The translations under genes and the position numbers were made by a program. Below the pieces are notes generated by a model that was not told the origin of the DNA, made no database searches, and was given only the letters and a program-made list of their open reading frames with translations. A stretch of DNA of 29,233 nt, from NCBI GenBank assembly GCA_945910925.1, contig CAMDZX010000005.1, forward strand, positions 1 to 29,233. The letters run 5' to 3'. Origin of the DNA: an uncultured bacterium. GTDB lineage: Bacteria; Cyanobacteriota; Vampirovibrionia; Gastranaerophilales; Gastranaerophilaceae. This document shows positions 15,346 through 22,284 of the stretch, one piece after another. Position 1 is the first letter of the stretch. Every line of letters starts with the position of its first letter.

Positions 15346-15762
15346 TAGGGTGCAATTTTTTGCACCGAAATATAATGCACAATAAGGGAAACCACTAAAA
15401 TTTCTTATTTAATATTACCTGACGGATAAATTTGAATGAGGGAATGTGGATATAATTTAGGTGTTGTTTAGATTTAAGGCACTTCCCTGAATTTAAGAAA
15501 AATTATCCTTTTTATCCTTGCTTGGTTGTCGGCGTTAAACGGGCTCGCTATCGCTTTGGCCCTCTGCCGACAATCCGCTTTCTTATCCTTAAAATTATCC
15601 TTTTTCCCTAAAACAATACTGTAATTTTGCCTCAAACTCGGACTGGGTTTGAATGATGAAAGGATAGAAAAAGGATAAAAATTTCCAAAAGGTGGGAATA
15701 TTTTTGATAGATTAGTAAATGCACTTTACAAAATTATTTTCGGTGCAAAAAATTGCACCCTA
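15346..15762. repeat. Element bounded by exact 25-bp inverted repeats
   Basis: The 25 bases at 15346-15370 (TAGGGTGCAATTTTTTGCAC then CGAAA) recur exactly as reverse complement at 15738-15762. Each copy also contains an internal palindrome (GGTGCAA/TTGCACC). The roughly 370 bases between them are non-coding and include a GC-rich hairpin. The form fits a MITE-like non-autonomous element or two copies of a palindromic repeat in opposite orientation. I see no clear target-site duplication. Confidence 0.65.
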
Positions 15763-15890
15763 CAAGCTGCTACAACATCGATTATTCCAATGGTTATGAG
15801 TACTTCTGCAAGTGTAAAATCGTACCAGCTAAATATTAAGAAATATTAACTCGAAATTTTCTTAATATTAGCGATTTTGAATGCTTTTGT

Positions 15891-15910
15891 GACTTTTTCC
15901 GCAAACTCAA
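15891..15910. repeat. Half copy of the dispersed hairpin repeat
   Basis: GACTTTTTCCGCAAACTCAA matches the right arm of the repeat at 9982-10018 with one change; the left arm is missing. Confidence 0.55.
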
Positions 15911-15981
15911 AAGGCAATTTTCTGGTGTTTTCCGTGTTTATATGTGTGTAGGTACGAAAGAAAATAAAGGGGAATTGGATT

Positions 15982-16791
15982 ATGGCTTTCTGGAATAATT
16001 ACAAAGTTGCGAATGAAATATGTTCGCAATATGGGAAATTGATTGGAACTTCAAAAAGCGGGATTTCCGTTTACAAAAAAGTTGTTCAGGGTATTATCCC
16101 AAAAGGACATAATGGGGCAGGACAAGCATATACGCAAGAAATTATCTCATCATTCAAGACAGGAGCAAAAGAACCGTTTAAAATAGTAGACAGAAACATC
16201 TATAATAATAATGAAATTTATACAAGCGTAATTAACAGAGAAACCGGTGCAGGAAACAGCATTAGGCATGCAATTTCGCGATCAAATGGCGTAAAAGGGA
16301 ATACTTTGCGAAATATAAAAACTAACAATGGTGAAACTCAAGAAGTTATTGAGATTGGTAGCGGTTCCGACATTTTATCCGGAGATAAGTATGTACAAAT
16401 TGTTCGAGAACGAGGGTTTAAACCGGGATACGGCTATGGTGATTTAAAAACTACCAAATCATTTGTTAACGGCAGACCAACATATTTAAAAATATCTGCG
16501 CATGATTATAAGATGCCTAACGGCACGGAAGTAAACGGTACTTGGGCAAAGCGACTAAATTCTGAAGGTAAATGGGAGTTAGACCGATATACATGCGGTT
16601 GGTTCTGCAATGATCCGAAAACATATATATATCAAAATGCCGAAGGAAAAAATGTCGTTGAACGTCTTGCCGATCCGACATTTTCATTCGCACGAGTTCC
16701 AAAATATATTGTCGGTCCAAACGGTAAATTGGTTAAAACCCAAGAAACGGCACCACGTAGAAACCCATTGACCCCTCCTATTCATTTTTAG
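15982..16791 (+). CDS. Hypothetical protein (269 aa), no recognised family
   Basis: A soluble protein starting MAFWNNYKVANEICSQYGKL with a good ribosome site (AAGGGGAA) 8 or so bases upstream. It has no signal peptide or membrane helix. The middle is rich in Asn, Gly and Thr. The C-terminal part (about 145-215) contains many aromatic and Gly residues, two cysteines in TCGWFCNDP, and a repeated NGT/NGE pattern. It ends in a basic proline-rich tail (RRNPLTPPIHF). It is followed by its own terminator and lies in the repeat-rich accessory zone. I do not recognise a function; a horizontally acquired orphan is the best guess. Confidence 0.7.
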   Translation: MAFWNNYKVANEICSQYGKLIGTSKSGISVYKKVVQGIIPKGHNGAGQAYTQEIISSFKTGAKEPFKIVDRNIYNNNEIYTSVINRETGAGNSIRHAISRSNGVKGNTLRNIKTNNGETQEVIEIGSGSDILSGDKYVQIVRERGFKPGYGYGDLKTTKSFVNGRPTYLKISAHDYKMPNGTEVNGTWAKRLNSEGKWELDRYTCGWFCNDPKTYIYQNAEGKNVVERLADPTFSFARVPKYIVGPNGKLVKTQETAPRRNPLTPPIHF

Positions 16792-16847
16792 TTTGGAAGT
16801 ATTATCATAAATAATACTTGGCGATACGGAATTAATACCATAAATTT

Positions 16848-16877
16848 ACGGGGAAACGTGATGTTTTCCCGTTTTTT
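16848..16877 (+). terminator. Rho-independent terminator of the 269-aa gene
   Basis: ACGGGGAAAC and GTTTTCCCGT form a 10-bp stem with one G-U pair around a 5-base loop, followed by a run of T. It starts about 57 bases after the stop codon. Confidence 0.85.
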
Positions 16878-16945
16878 ACTGCATTATTTTTACAAGGCGG
16901 TAAAGGGTTGTAATGCTTTTACCGTCGAGGTTTTCGAGGTGAGCT

Positions 16946-16971
16946 GGTAGGTTTGGGTAAATCCGACCTAC
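16946..16971. repeat. Dispersed palindrome, GTAGGTCGG type, degenerate copy
   Basis: On the minus strand it reads GTAGGTCGGATTTACCCAAA and then CCTACC, an imperfect palindrome. It closely resembles the one at 18261-18284 on the + strand. Confidence 0.5.
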
Positions 16972-17053
16972 ATAACTCTATATTTTAAGTGATGATTTGC
17001 GTTTCATGCACTAATTATGTTAGTATAACTTCGGAGGAGAAAATAGTATAATA

Positions 17054-18043
17054 ATGAAACGTTTCAAAATAAAAAAAACTGTTCCTGTCATTGATATGGT
17101 ATATACTTGGGTTGATGGAAATGATGAAAAAATAATTAAAGAGAAACAAGAATTATTAAAAGAAAAAAATTTTACAATTGAATCGACTCATAAAGCCAGA
17201 TTTTTTAATAATGATGAATTAAAGTATTCTTTAAGATCTTTAGAAAAATTTGCAAACTGGATAAATAAAATATATATTGTAACAAATAACCAATGTCCTT
17301 CTTGGCTTAATACACAAAATCCCAGAGTGAAAATAATCAATCACGAAGAAATAATGCCCCAAGGTTCCCAACCTTGCTATAATTCAAATGCTATTGAACA
17401 TTGTATTAAAAATATTCCAAATTTAAGTGAGCACTATTTGTATGGGAATGATGATTGTTTCTTTTTTGATAAGGTTACACCTGAATTTTTCTTTAAAAAA
17501 GGTAAACCAATCTGTCGTTTTGAGAAAAATTTATTTACAAAATCTACAAATGATTGCCTATATCGCAAATTTCTTCTTAATTCTTATAAATTAATTTATG
17601 ATAAATACAAAAAAAGTTATCCAAGATTCCCTAGCCACAATATTGATGCATATAAAAAAAGCATTGTGCAAGAGTGTTATGAAACATTTAAACCTGAAAT
17701 TGATAGGACAATATTTTCACATTTAAGAAAAGAAACTGATATTCAAAAATCCATATACAATAGTTATGCTTTGGCAACAAAAAAGGCAATAGAAAAAAGA
17801 GTGTCAAGAATTGATTCTTTTTTACCTCTACACCTAAAAATATTACACTATTTTTTGAAAATATATAAAAAAGATTTTGTTGTTTATGGTGCTAATGACA
17901 AATTTGCATTATGGGGTTTGATAAATTATCGCCCTACTCTTTTTTGTATCAATGACGGTGAAATAACAACGGATACTGATAGAAAAAGAGTAAAAGGATT
18001 GTTAGAAGCGCTTTTTCCTGAAAAATCAGAATTTGAACTGTAA
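17054..18043 (+). CDS. Stealth-family sugar-1-phosphate transferase
   Basis: A 329-residue Stealth protein. CR1 is VPVIDMVYTWVDGND (10-24). CR2 spans about 47-150, with ARFFNNDELKYSLRSLEKFA, NKIYIVTNNQCPSWLN and SEHYLYGNDDCFFF. CR3 lies around RFPSHNIDAYKKSIVQECYE and CR4 around KFALWGLINYRPTLFCINDG. Family members transfer hexose-1-phosphate units onto glycans or capsule and include the human GlcNAc-1-phosphotransferase. It acts on a nucleotide sugar at the cytoplasmic face. AGGAGGAG upstream is about 14 bases from the ATG, longer than usual. The gene is very AT-rich and stands alone with no capsule genes nearby, which suggests acquisition by transfer. Confidence 0.9.
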   Translation: MKRFKIKKTVPVIDMVYTWVDGNDEKIIKEKQELLKEKNFTIESTHKARFFNNDELKYSLRSLEKFANWINKIYIVTNNQCPSWLNTQNPRVKIINHEEIMPQGSQPCYNSNAIEHCIKNIPNLSEHYLYGNDDCFFFDKVTPEFFFKKGKPICRFEKNLFTKSTNDCLYRKFLLNSYKLIYDKYKKSYPRFPSHNIDAYKKSIVQECYETFKPEIDRTIFSHLRKETDIQKSIYNSYALATKKAIEKRVSRIDSFLPLHLKILHYFLKIYKKDFVVYGANDKFALWGLINYRPTLFCINDGEITTDTDRKRVKGLLEALFPEKSEFEL

Positions 18044-18086
18044 ACTAATTAAAATCAGTAGATATCTCTTGATTATTACGAAATTG

Positions 18087-18242
18087 CTACAAATTAAGAA
18101 GCAAATAAAGCCGGTATGCTTGACATGTATGAACCAACCTACCTGCTGCATCTATATTACTTTGGGATTCAACAGATGCTCCACAATAAGCACAAAATTT
18201 ATAATTATCTGCTATTTCTATTCCACAATTATTACAATACAT
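18087..18242 (-). pseudogene. Truncated zinc-ribbon protein gene (51 codons)
   Basis: A good ribosome site (GAGGTG) and ATG begin MYCNNCGIEIADNYKFCAYC, followed by GASVESQSN. This gives two CxxC knuckles typical of the short N-terminal zinc ribbon found on many bacterial membrane or unknown proteins. After residue 30 the reading becomes unlike any ribbon protein (AAGRLVHTCQAYRLYLLLNL) and stops. The DNA there looks like dispersed-repeat sequence. I infer a gene cut off after its zinc ribbon; a complete 51-aa ribbon peptide is the alternative. Confidence 0.55.
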
Positions 18243-18264
18243 GTTTCACCTCAACAGTTTGTAG

Positions 18265-18284
18265 GTCGGTTTTACTAAACCGAC
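18265..18284. repeat. Dispersed palindrome, GTAGGTCGG type
   Basis: GTCGGTTTTACTAAACCGAC is a perfect 8-bp-arm hairpin preceded by GTAG, sharing the 5' GTAGG start with element A (12591) and element B (12850). Confidence 0.65.
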
Positions 18285-18316
18285 AATAAAAATTCTCATT
18301 TCATCAGACACTTTTT

Positions 18317-18362
18317 CTCAAACTGCAAGTCAAATTACACTCAAACTGCAAATCAAATTATA
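18317..18362. repeat. Two tandem 23-bp direct repeats
   Basis: CTCAAACTGCAAGTCAAATT plus ACA is followed directly by CTCAAACTGCAAATCAAATT plus ATA, differing at two positions. They lie just beyond the 3' end of the tRNA-Met gene (minus strand). Confidence 0.7.
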
Positions 18363-18417
18363 GGGTTCGTCAGAACCTGCGCAAAGGCGAATTACCCGTG
18401 AAATAACACAAAAAAAT

Positions 18418-18490
18418 AGCAAGGGAGAGATTCGAACTCTCGACCTCACGGGTATGAGCCGTGCGCTCTCACCAGCTGAGCTACCTTGCC
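18418..18490 (-). tRNA. tRNA-Met (CAU)
   Basis: The 73-nt cloverleaf on the minus strand has acceptor GGCAAGG/CCTTGCT (one G-U), D-arm GCTC/GAGC, anticodon stem CACGG/CCGTG with loop CTCATAC, and T-arm GAGAG/CTCTC with TTCGAAT. The anticodon is CAU. The paired position 1-72 and resemblance to elongator Met favour tRNA-Met elongator over initiator; tRNA-Ile2 (lysidine-modified CAU) is less likely but not excluded. CCA is not encoded. Two 96-bp tandem units derived from its 5' half lie immediately upstream. Confidence 0.93.
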
Positions 18491-18682
18491 ATATTTATTA
18501 TTCAACTTTCATTTTGGCTGGTGCTCGCGCGTGCGCTCTCAGATTCTAACCGGTTCCGCAAGCTCCACCTTGTGAGCTACCTTGCCATATTTACTATTCA
18601 ACTTTTATTTTGGCTAGTGCTCGCGCGTGCGCTCTCAGATTTCAACTGGTTCCGCAAGCTGCACCTTGTGAGCTACCTTGCC
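18491..18682 (-). repeat. Two tandem 96-bp units derived from the tRNA-Met 5' half
   Basis: The units 18491-18586 and 18587-18682 are exactly 96 bp each and differ at about eight positions. On the minus strand each begins GGCAAGGTAGCTCA, identical to the tRNA 5' end. Each then carries about 30 bases in place of the D-loop, returns to GAGAGCGCACG (tRNA D-arm and anticodon-stem start), and ends in an AT-rich tail. Neither can form a complete tRNA. Confidence 0.85.
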
Positions 18683-18770
18683 ATATTCCACACTTCTGTG
18701 TGACTGAAACAATTATCTCATAAGCATATTCAAATTTCAAGTTATTTTTTGTACCGTTATTTTTTACAAC

Positions 18771-18802
18771 AAAAAACAGGGTCGTCTCCAACCCTGTTTT
18801 TT
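18771..18802 (-). terminator. Terminator of the rplJ-rplL operon
   Basis: AAAAAACAGGGT and ACCCTGTTTTTT form a perfect 12-bp stem with an 8-base loop, about 21 bases downstream of rplL. It separates rplL from the tRNA-Met region and leaves no rpoB in the operon. Confidence 0.9.
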
Positions 18803-18823
18803 AAAATTTAGATTAAGCAAAAA

Positions 18824-19198
18824 CTACTTTAATTCAACAGTAGCACCAGCTTCTTCTAATTTTTTCTTTAATTCTTCTGCTTCATCTTTTTTAACGTTTT
18901 CTTTGATTGGTTTAGGAGCGCCATCAACTAAGTCTTTAGCTTCTTTCAAACCAAGACCTGTGATTGCTCTTACTTCTTTCAATACAGCGATTTTGTTAGC
19001 ACCAGCAGAAGCTAATACAACAGTTACTTCAGCATCAGCAGCATCTTCAGCAGCAGCACCGGCAGCAGCAGGAGCAGCAGCTACAGCAACAGGAGCAGCA
19101 GCAGATACGCCAAATTTTTCTTCCATAGCTTTTACTAATTCTGAAGCTTCTAATAAAGTTAATTTTTCAATTGATTCTAAAATAGATTCTACACTCAT
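18824..19198 (-). CDS. rplL: 50S ribosomal protein L7/L12
   Basis: Forms the flexible stalk dimers of the large subunit that recruit translational GTPases. The 124-aa protein starts MSVESILESIEKLTLLEASE (the ATG at 19198 has AAGGAG upstream; an in-frame extension to 19252 is ignored). The N-terminal dimerisation domain (1-32) leads into an Ala/Val/Gly hinge (about 33-52). The C-terminal GTPase-factor-binding domain (KIAVLKEVRAITGLGLKEAK, LVDGAPKPIKENVKK) follows. It lies 81 bases after rplJ in the same operon and before a strong terminator. Confidence 0.98.
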   Translation of the reverse strand: MSVESILESIEKLTLLEASELVKAMEEKFGVSAAAPVAVAAAPAAAGAAAEDAADAEVTVVLASAGANKIAVLKEVRAITGLGLKEAKDLVDGAPKPIKENVKKDEAEELKKKLEEAGATVELK

Positions 19199-19279
19199 GG
19201 TTTTCTCCTTTTTAATTATTTTTATTTTGTAATATACATTTTTAACAAGCAATTTTACTTGTTTCCGGGAATTCCCGAC

Positions 19280-19801
19280 TTACGCAGATTTTTGATCTCT
19301 TACAGCAGCCATTGCTCTTGTTAGTGAAGACATAACCGCATTGATAGAGTTTGCAATACCTGATGCAGGTGAATTGATACAACCAAGCATCTTTGCGTAA
19401 ATTTCTTGTTTTGAAGGAAGGCTTGCCAATGCTTTTGCTTCCGCAGCAGATAATAATTTGCCATCCATAGCAGCAGCAAGAATTTCACCCTTCTTTGATT
19501 CTTTTATGAATTTTGCTAAAGCTTTGGCAGGTGCTACTTGGTCTTCAAAACCAAATGCAATTGCAACAGGACCTGTTAAAGCATCAGTCAAAACTTCATA
19601 TTCTGTTCCTTTAACGGCAATTTTTGCTAAAGTGTTTTTTGTTACCATATAGTCGCCATCTTCTTTTTGGATAGAACGTCTAAGTTTGGTAATTTCTTCT
19701 ACTGACAACCCTTTGTAATCAGTAACAATAGCAACCTTTGCCTTTTCAATTTTCTCTTTCATTTGAGAAATTTTTTCTGATTTAAAGGCTTTTGTTGACA
19801 T
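19280..19801 (-). CDS. rplJ: 50S ribosomal protein L10
   Basis: Stalk-base protein that binds 23S rRNA near L11 and carries the L7/L12 dimers on its C-terminal helix. The 173-aa length is typical. The N-terminus contains KIEKAKVAIVTDYKGLSVEE, ITKLRRSI and VTKNTLAKIAV, and the C-terminal helix has SINAVMSSLTRAMAAV. The ribosome site AAAGGAG lies about 6 bases before the ATG. It is preceded by an L10 leader RNA with a promoter, so feedback control by the L10(L12) complex is expected. rplK and rplA are not upstream, unlike the common gene order. Confidence 0.98.
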   Translation of the reverse strand: MSTKAFKSEKISQMKEKIEKAKVAIVTDYKGLSVEEITKLRRSIQKEDGDYMVTKNTLAKIAVKGTEYEVLTDALTGPVAIAFGFEDQVAPAKALAKFIKESKKGEILAAAMDGKLLSAAEAKALASLPSKQEIYAKMLGCINSPASGIANSINAVMSSLTRAMAAVRDQKSA

Positions 19802-19927
19802 TTTTTGCTCCTTTGTTGTTATTTTGCGGATTATAAAAATCCGTTTCGACCTTTTATTTACATAGTAAAAAGACTTTGCGTCAAATTACTTACCGCAAAA
19901 TCTTACACACTTAAAACTATTCTAATA

Positions 19928-20052
19928 TTTCGACTGTGTAACCTCGGTTAGTCGGCTCCGCCTTTTATAATGTGATGAGTTAGAAACCTTATTTCTTTTA
20001 CGTCAAGGACTTCCACCTTGCAACTCCGTCAACATAACTAACTGTCTGCGGT
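19928..20052 (-). ncRNA. Ribosomal protein L10 leader RNA
   Basis: On the minus strand the region begins ACCGCAGACAGTTAGTTATG and ends GCCGACTAACCGAGGTTACA. Those two ends are hallmark sequences of the L10 leader (RF00557-type) in Firmicutes and others, where ACCGCAGACAGT and CCGAGGT form the L10-binding kink-turn region. GTTAGT in the 5' part pairs with ACTAAC in the 3' part. It sits about 125 bases before rplJ, where L10 would bind to repress its own operon. Confidence 0.85.
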
Positions 20053-20060
20053 TTGTAACT

Positions 20061-20088
20061 ATGATATCAAATAAATTTTAAAAATCAA
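20061..20088 (-). promoter_or_regulatory. Promoter of the L10 leader/rplJL operon
   Basis: On the minus strand TTGATT (20088-20083), a 16-base spacer and TATCAT (20066-20061) precede the leader by about 8 bases, giving a transcript start right at the leader's 5' end. Confidence 0.7.
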
Positions 20089-20107
20089 CCTTTTTCTTAA
20101 TATTTTG

Positions 20108-20136
20108 TTGAAAAAATTTAACAATTAAGATATACT
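20108..20136 (+). promoter_or_regulatory. Promoter of the 20163 SLH gene
   Basis: TTGAAA (20108-20113), exactly 17 bases, and TATACT (20131-20136). It is divergent from the rplJ operon promoter, the two -35 boxes being about 20 bases apart. Confidence 0.75.
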
Positions 20137-20162
20137 TAGCGTACAGACAACATGAGGATAGT

Positions 20163-21350
20163 ATGATGAAAAAATTGGTGTTATTGTTTATATTTTGCCT
20201 GTTTATAATATCTCCTGCATTTGCGGATGTTGAACGAGCAGTATTAAAAGACGTACCTGCGGATTATTGGGCAAGACCTGAAGTAGAAGCAGTTGTTGCT
20301 AACGATATAATGAAGGCTGATTCGGATGGGAATTTTAATCCTGAGGGTAGTCTTACAAGAATAGAATTTGTTCAGGCACTTTTGAAAATTTTGTCAAATG
20401 ATAATCTGAATGTTAATATTCAAAATACTTTCACTGATGTTAATGAAACAGATTCTTATTATCAGGATGTTTTGCGCTCGGAGCAATTGGGTATAGTTTA
20501 CGGATATCCGGATAATACATTTTTGCCGAACAATCCAATGCTCAGAAGTGAAACTACATCTGTTATAAGTCATATAACTAAAGATAAATATATAGACTGT
20601 TTTATCTTAAATCCTTATACCGATAAAAATGAAATCCCGGAATGGGCAAAACTCCCTTACGCTAAATCAATAAGCTACGGAATATATGTTAACCATCCTG
20701 ATGAAAACAAACTTGAACCAAATAGGGAGATTACAAGGGCTGAGGCTGCTGTTTTGCTTGCAAGGTTAAAGGATAAACTCGAGGTTGTAAAACCTGAATA
20801 CATTGCTCCTGCCGAAGTAATATTATCGGTGGAGCATCTTAATCTTGTGAAAAAGGCTCCTGAAACGAAGGTTCAAATAACCAATTTGAGAAAAATTGTT
20901 ACTCAAGGAAACGTTATTCCTGTTGTATATGAATCAAAATTTGCATCAAAAACCGCAACAGAGTGTGATGAAGTAAATTTTGTTCTTCCGCAAACTTTGT
21001 ACACTGATGAAGGAACAGTACTTCTTCCGGCAGGAACAAAACTTATGGCAGAGGTTTCGATAGTTGAACCGCCTAAGAGTTTTAACAGGTCAGCAAAGAT
21101 ATTTATGAATTATAAACAATTTGTTCTGCCTAACGGAACTACATATGATGTAGAGGCTAAAACTTTTACAAAGGATAATTCTTTAAAAGAAAGTTTATGG
21201 CTTGTAGTTCCTAAAGCGTTGACAGGTGTGGGAGCTATCATGCCGGGATTAAATTACAGGGCAAGAGCAGGAGAAAAAGTTAAGGTTTTACTTCTTAGTG
21301 ATATATATCTAACAAACGCTCAAAAATTAGAAGAACCTGTCACGCCTTAG
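20163..21350 (+). CDS. Secreted protein with three SLH domains
   Basis: A 395-residue exported protein. The signal peptide MMKKLVLLFIFCLFIISPAF ends at about residue 22. Three SLH domains follow: about 28-78 (LKDVPADYWARPEVEAVVAN), 90-138 (GYPDNTFLPNNPMLRSETTS) and 150-203 (EWAKLPYAKSISYGIYV, REITRAEAAVLLAR). The C-terminal beta-rich domain (about 250-380) contains LPAGTKLMAEV and FVLPNGTTYDVEA and resembles the region of the 8441 protein that follows its SLH part. The role is probably wall-to-outer-membrane attachment. Two ATG codons are adjacent (20163 and 20166); the GAGGA spacing slightly favours the second. tRNA-Gly follows 15 bases after the stop. Confidence 0.88.
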   Translation: MMKKLVLLFIFCLFIISPAFADVERAVLKDVPADYWARPEVEAVVANDIMKADSDGNFNPEGSLTRIEFVQALLKILSNDNLNVNIQNTFTDVNETDSYYQDVLRSEQLGIVYGYPDNTFLPNNPMLRSETTSVISHITKDKYIDCFILNPYTDKNEIPEWAKLPYAKSISYGIYVNHPDENKLEPNREITRAEAAVLLARLKDKLEVVKPEYIAPAEVILSVEHLNLVKKAPETKVQITNLRKIVTQGNVIPVVYESKFASKTATECDEVNFVLPQTLYTDEGTVLLPAGTKLMAEVSIVEPPKSFNRSAKIFMNYKQFVLPNGTTYDVEAKTFTKDNSLKESLWLVVPKALTGVGAIMPGLNYRARAGEKVKVLLLSDIYLTNAQKLEEPVTP

Positions 21351-21365
21351 ATTATAGAACTTAGC

Positions 21366-21437
21366 GCGGGCGTAGTTCAGTGGTAGAATACTTCCTTCCC
21401 AAGGAATAGATCGCGAGTTCGAGTCTCGTCGCCCGCT
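21366..21437 (+). tRNA. tRNA-Gly (CCC)
   Basis: The 72-nt cloverleaf has acceptor GCGGGCG/CGCCCGC, anticodon loop TTCCCAA (anticodon CCC), and T-arm GCGAG/CTCGT with TTCGAGT. The anticodon stem CTTCC/GGAAT has a C-U mismatch at its outer pair. CCA is not encoded. It lies 15 bases after the SLH gene stop and may be transcribed together with it. Confidence 0.93.
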
Positions 21438-21476
21438 AATAATTAACACTCATCCATAGATGGGTGTTAATTATTA
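21437..21476 (+). terminator. Hairpin after tRNA-Gly
   Basis: TAATAATTAACACTCATC and its complement form an 18-bp stem with one G-U pair around CATA. It starts at the discriminator base of the tRNA. Only a short T-rich stretch (GTTTGGTT) follows, so it may act as a terminator or as a 3'-processing structure. Confidence 0.6.
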
Positions 21477-21878
21477 GTTTGGTTATAAATTAAGTGCAAG
21501 TGTAAGATGGGGAATTTGGGGTAAATATTCAAATATAAAGCCTATTGTAATGTTTAATGGACATTTAGATGGGGTAGTTTTTACAAATTTTCAAATAGTC
21601 AGCCACTTTGAGCCCTATCTTGTATATTGAGATATAGGGAAAATTTTTGCACTAAACTATCCATTTCTTGCACTATTTTGCACTAAATTTCCAAGTTATT
21701 ATTTTAAAATCGCTAAAAGTTTTATTGTGTTTAAGTTCTAGCGATGGACTTTTAGTGCAAGAATTGTTAGTTTTAATTTTCTTGCGATTTGAGATGTGTC
21801 GAAATGTCTCTGAGATTGAGACAAAAGACTTGATGTTTCTGTGAACCAGAGACATTAATGTGTGTGAGATGATTTTAC
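21477..21878. other. 400-bp gene-free region with inverted repeats
   Basis: No supported gene is present. TTGCACTAA (21678-21686) and TTAGTGCAA (21752-21760) enclose a second perfect pair, ATCGCTA (21709-21715) and TAGCGAT (21739-21745). A separate pair, AATGTCTCTG (21803-21812) and CAGAGACATT (21847-21856), lies just before the transposase fragment. These may be remains of mobile-element ends. Confidence 0.5.
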
Positions 21879-22121
21879 ATGACAAACTTTACACCTGAAA
21901 AATGTAAACAAATAGCACTTGTAAGGCTTGATTTAATCCACAAGTGGCTTGAGTTCAGGAAGAAATCAACAAATAAACTTCAAGCTGATTATGATTTTGT
22001 AAAATTACACAACACCTCTAATTCTCATTTATTTGAGATTTTAGGAAAAATTAATATTAATCAAGAGCTTGTAATAGACTTTTATAAAAAATGCAAATCT
22101 AGAATCAAACATTTCTCTTAA
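21879..22121 (+). pseudogene. Truncated Mu-type transposase N-terminus
   Basis: The first 55 codons (TPEKCKQIALVRLDLIHKWL, EFRKKSTNKLQADYDFVKLH, then LFEILGKI) resemble the N-terminal DNA-binding region of Mu/IS481-like DDE transposases of gut bacteria, where 'ALAKFDLV..WLEFRK' and 'LFEILGKIS..TLYRW' patterns occur. The catalytic DDE core is missing and the frame ends at codon 80. Recognition is from memory of the family pattern, so it is moderate. It overlaps, head to head, the broken gene on the other strand. Confidence 0.55.
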
Positions 22122-22271
22122 TTTGGCAGCAATATTTGGATGAGTTTTGTCCAGTTCAGTTATGGTTTTATCTCCGATTTCTTCATACAATTTTTGATAT
22201 TCTGCATCAGAAAGTTTTAACATATCTTTGAGGGTATCAGAGAAGAAATTACGAATAATCTTTCTAGCCAT
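22041..22271 (-). pseudogene. Gene fragment abutting the transposase remnant
   Basis: On the minus strand MARKIIRNFFSDTLKDMLKL, SDAEYQKLYEEIGDKTITEL and AAKLREMFDSRFAF look like real protein sequence. From about 22121 downwards the reading runs into the antisense of the transposase fragment. I infer the 5' part of a gene cut by that fragment. There is no clear ribosome site. The family is not recognised. Confidence 0.4.
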
Positions 22272-22284
22272 ATATTGAACGTAA

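Larger units (their letters stand above)
15182..15981. other. 800-bp gene-free region with structured repeats
   Basis: No coding sequence is convincing. The region holds the Bro-N promoter (15202-15210), the inverted-repeat-bounded element (15346-15762) and a half copy of the dispersed hairpin (15891-15910). A GC-rich hairpin at 15526-15573 has TTGTCGGC and GCCGACAA arms with GGGC/GCCC inside. The motif ATTATCCTTTTT occurs on both sides of that hairpin. Confidence 0.6.

Noticed and set aside
15346..15762. A complete insertion sequence
   Set aside because: The inverted repeats are good but there is no transposase gene or remnant inside.
18033..18278. An 81-aa frame on the + strand after the Stealth gene
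   Set aside because: It is antisense to the zinc-ribbon fragment, which has a better start, ribosome site and motif.
18317..18362. Two 23-bp direct repeats considered as a CRISPR fragment
   Set aside because: The copies are adjacent with no spacer, and no cas gene is present.
18461..18703. An 80-aa open frame on the + strand with internal repeats
   Set aside because: It covers the antisense of tRNA-Met and the tandem tRNA-derived units; the protein repeat only reflects the DNA repeat.
18903..19232. A 109-aa Ala-rich frame on the + strand
   Set aside because: It is the antisense shadow of the Ala-rich hinge of rplL.
21673..21885. A 70-aa open frame on the minus strand
   Set aside because: It has no ribosome site, atypical residue content, and runs through the nested inverted repeats; no sign of coding.
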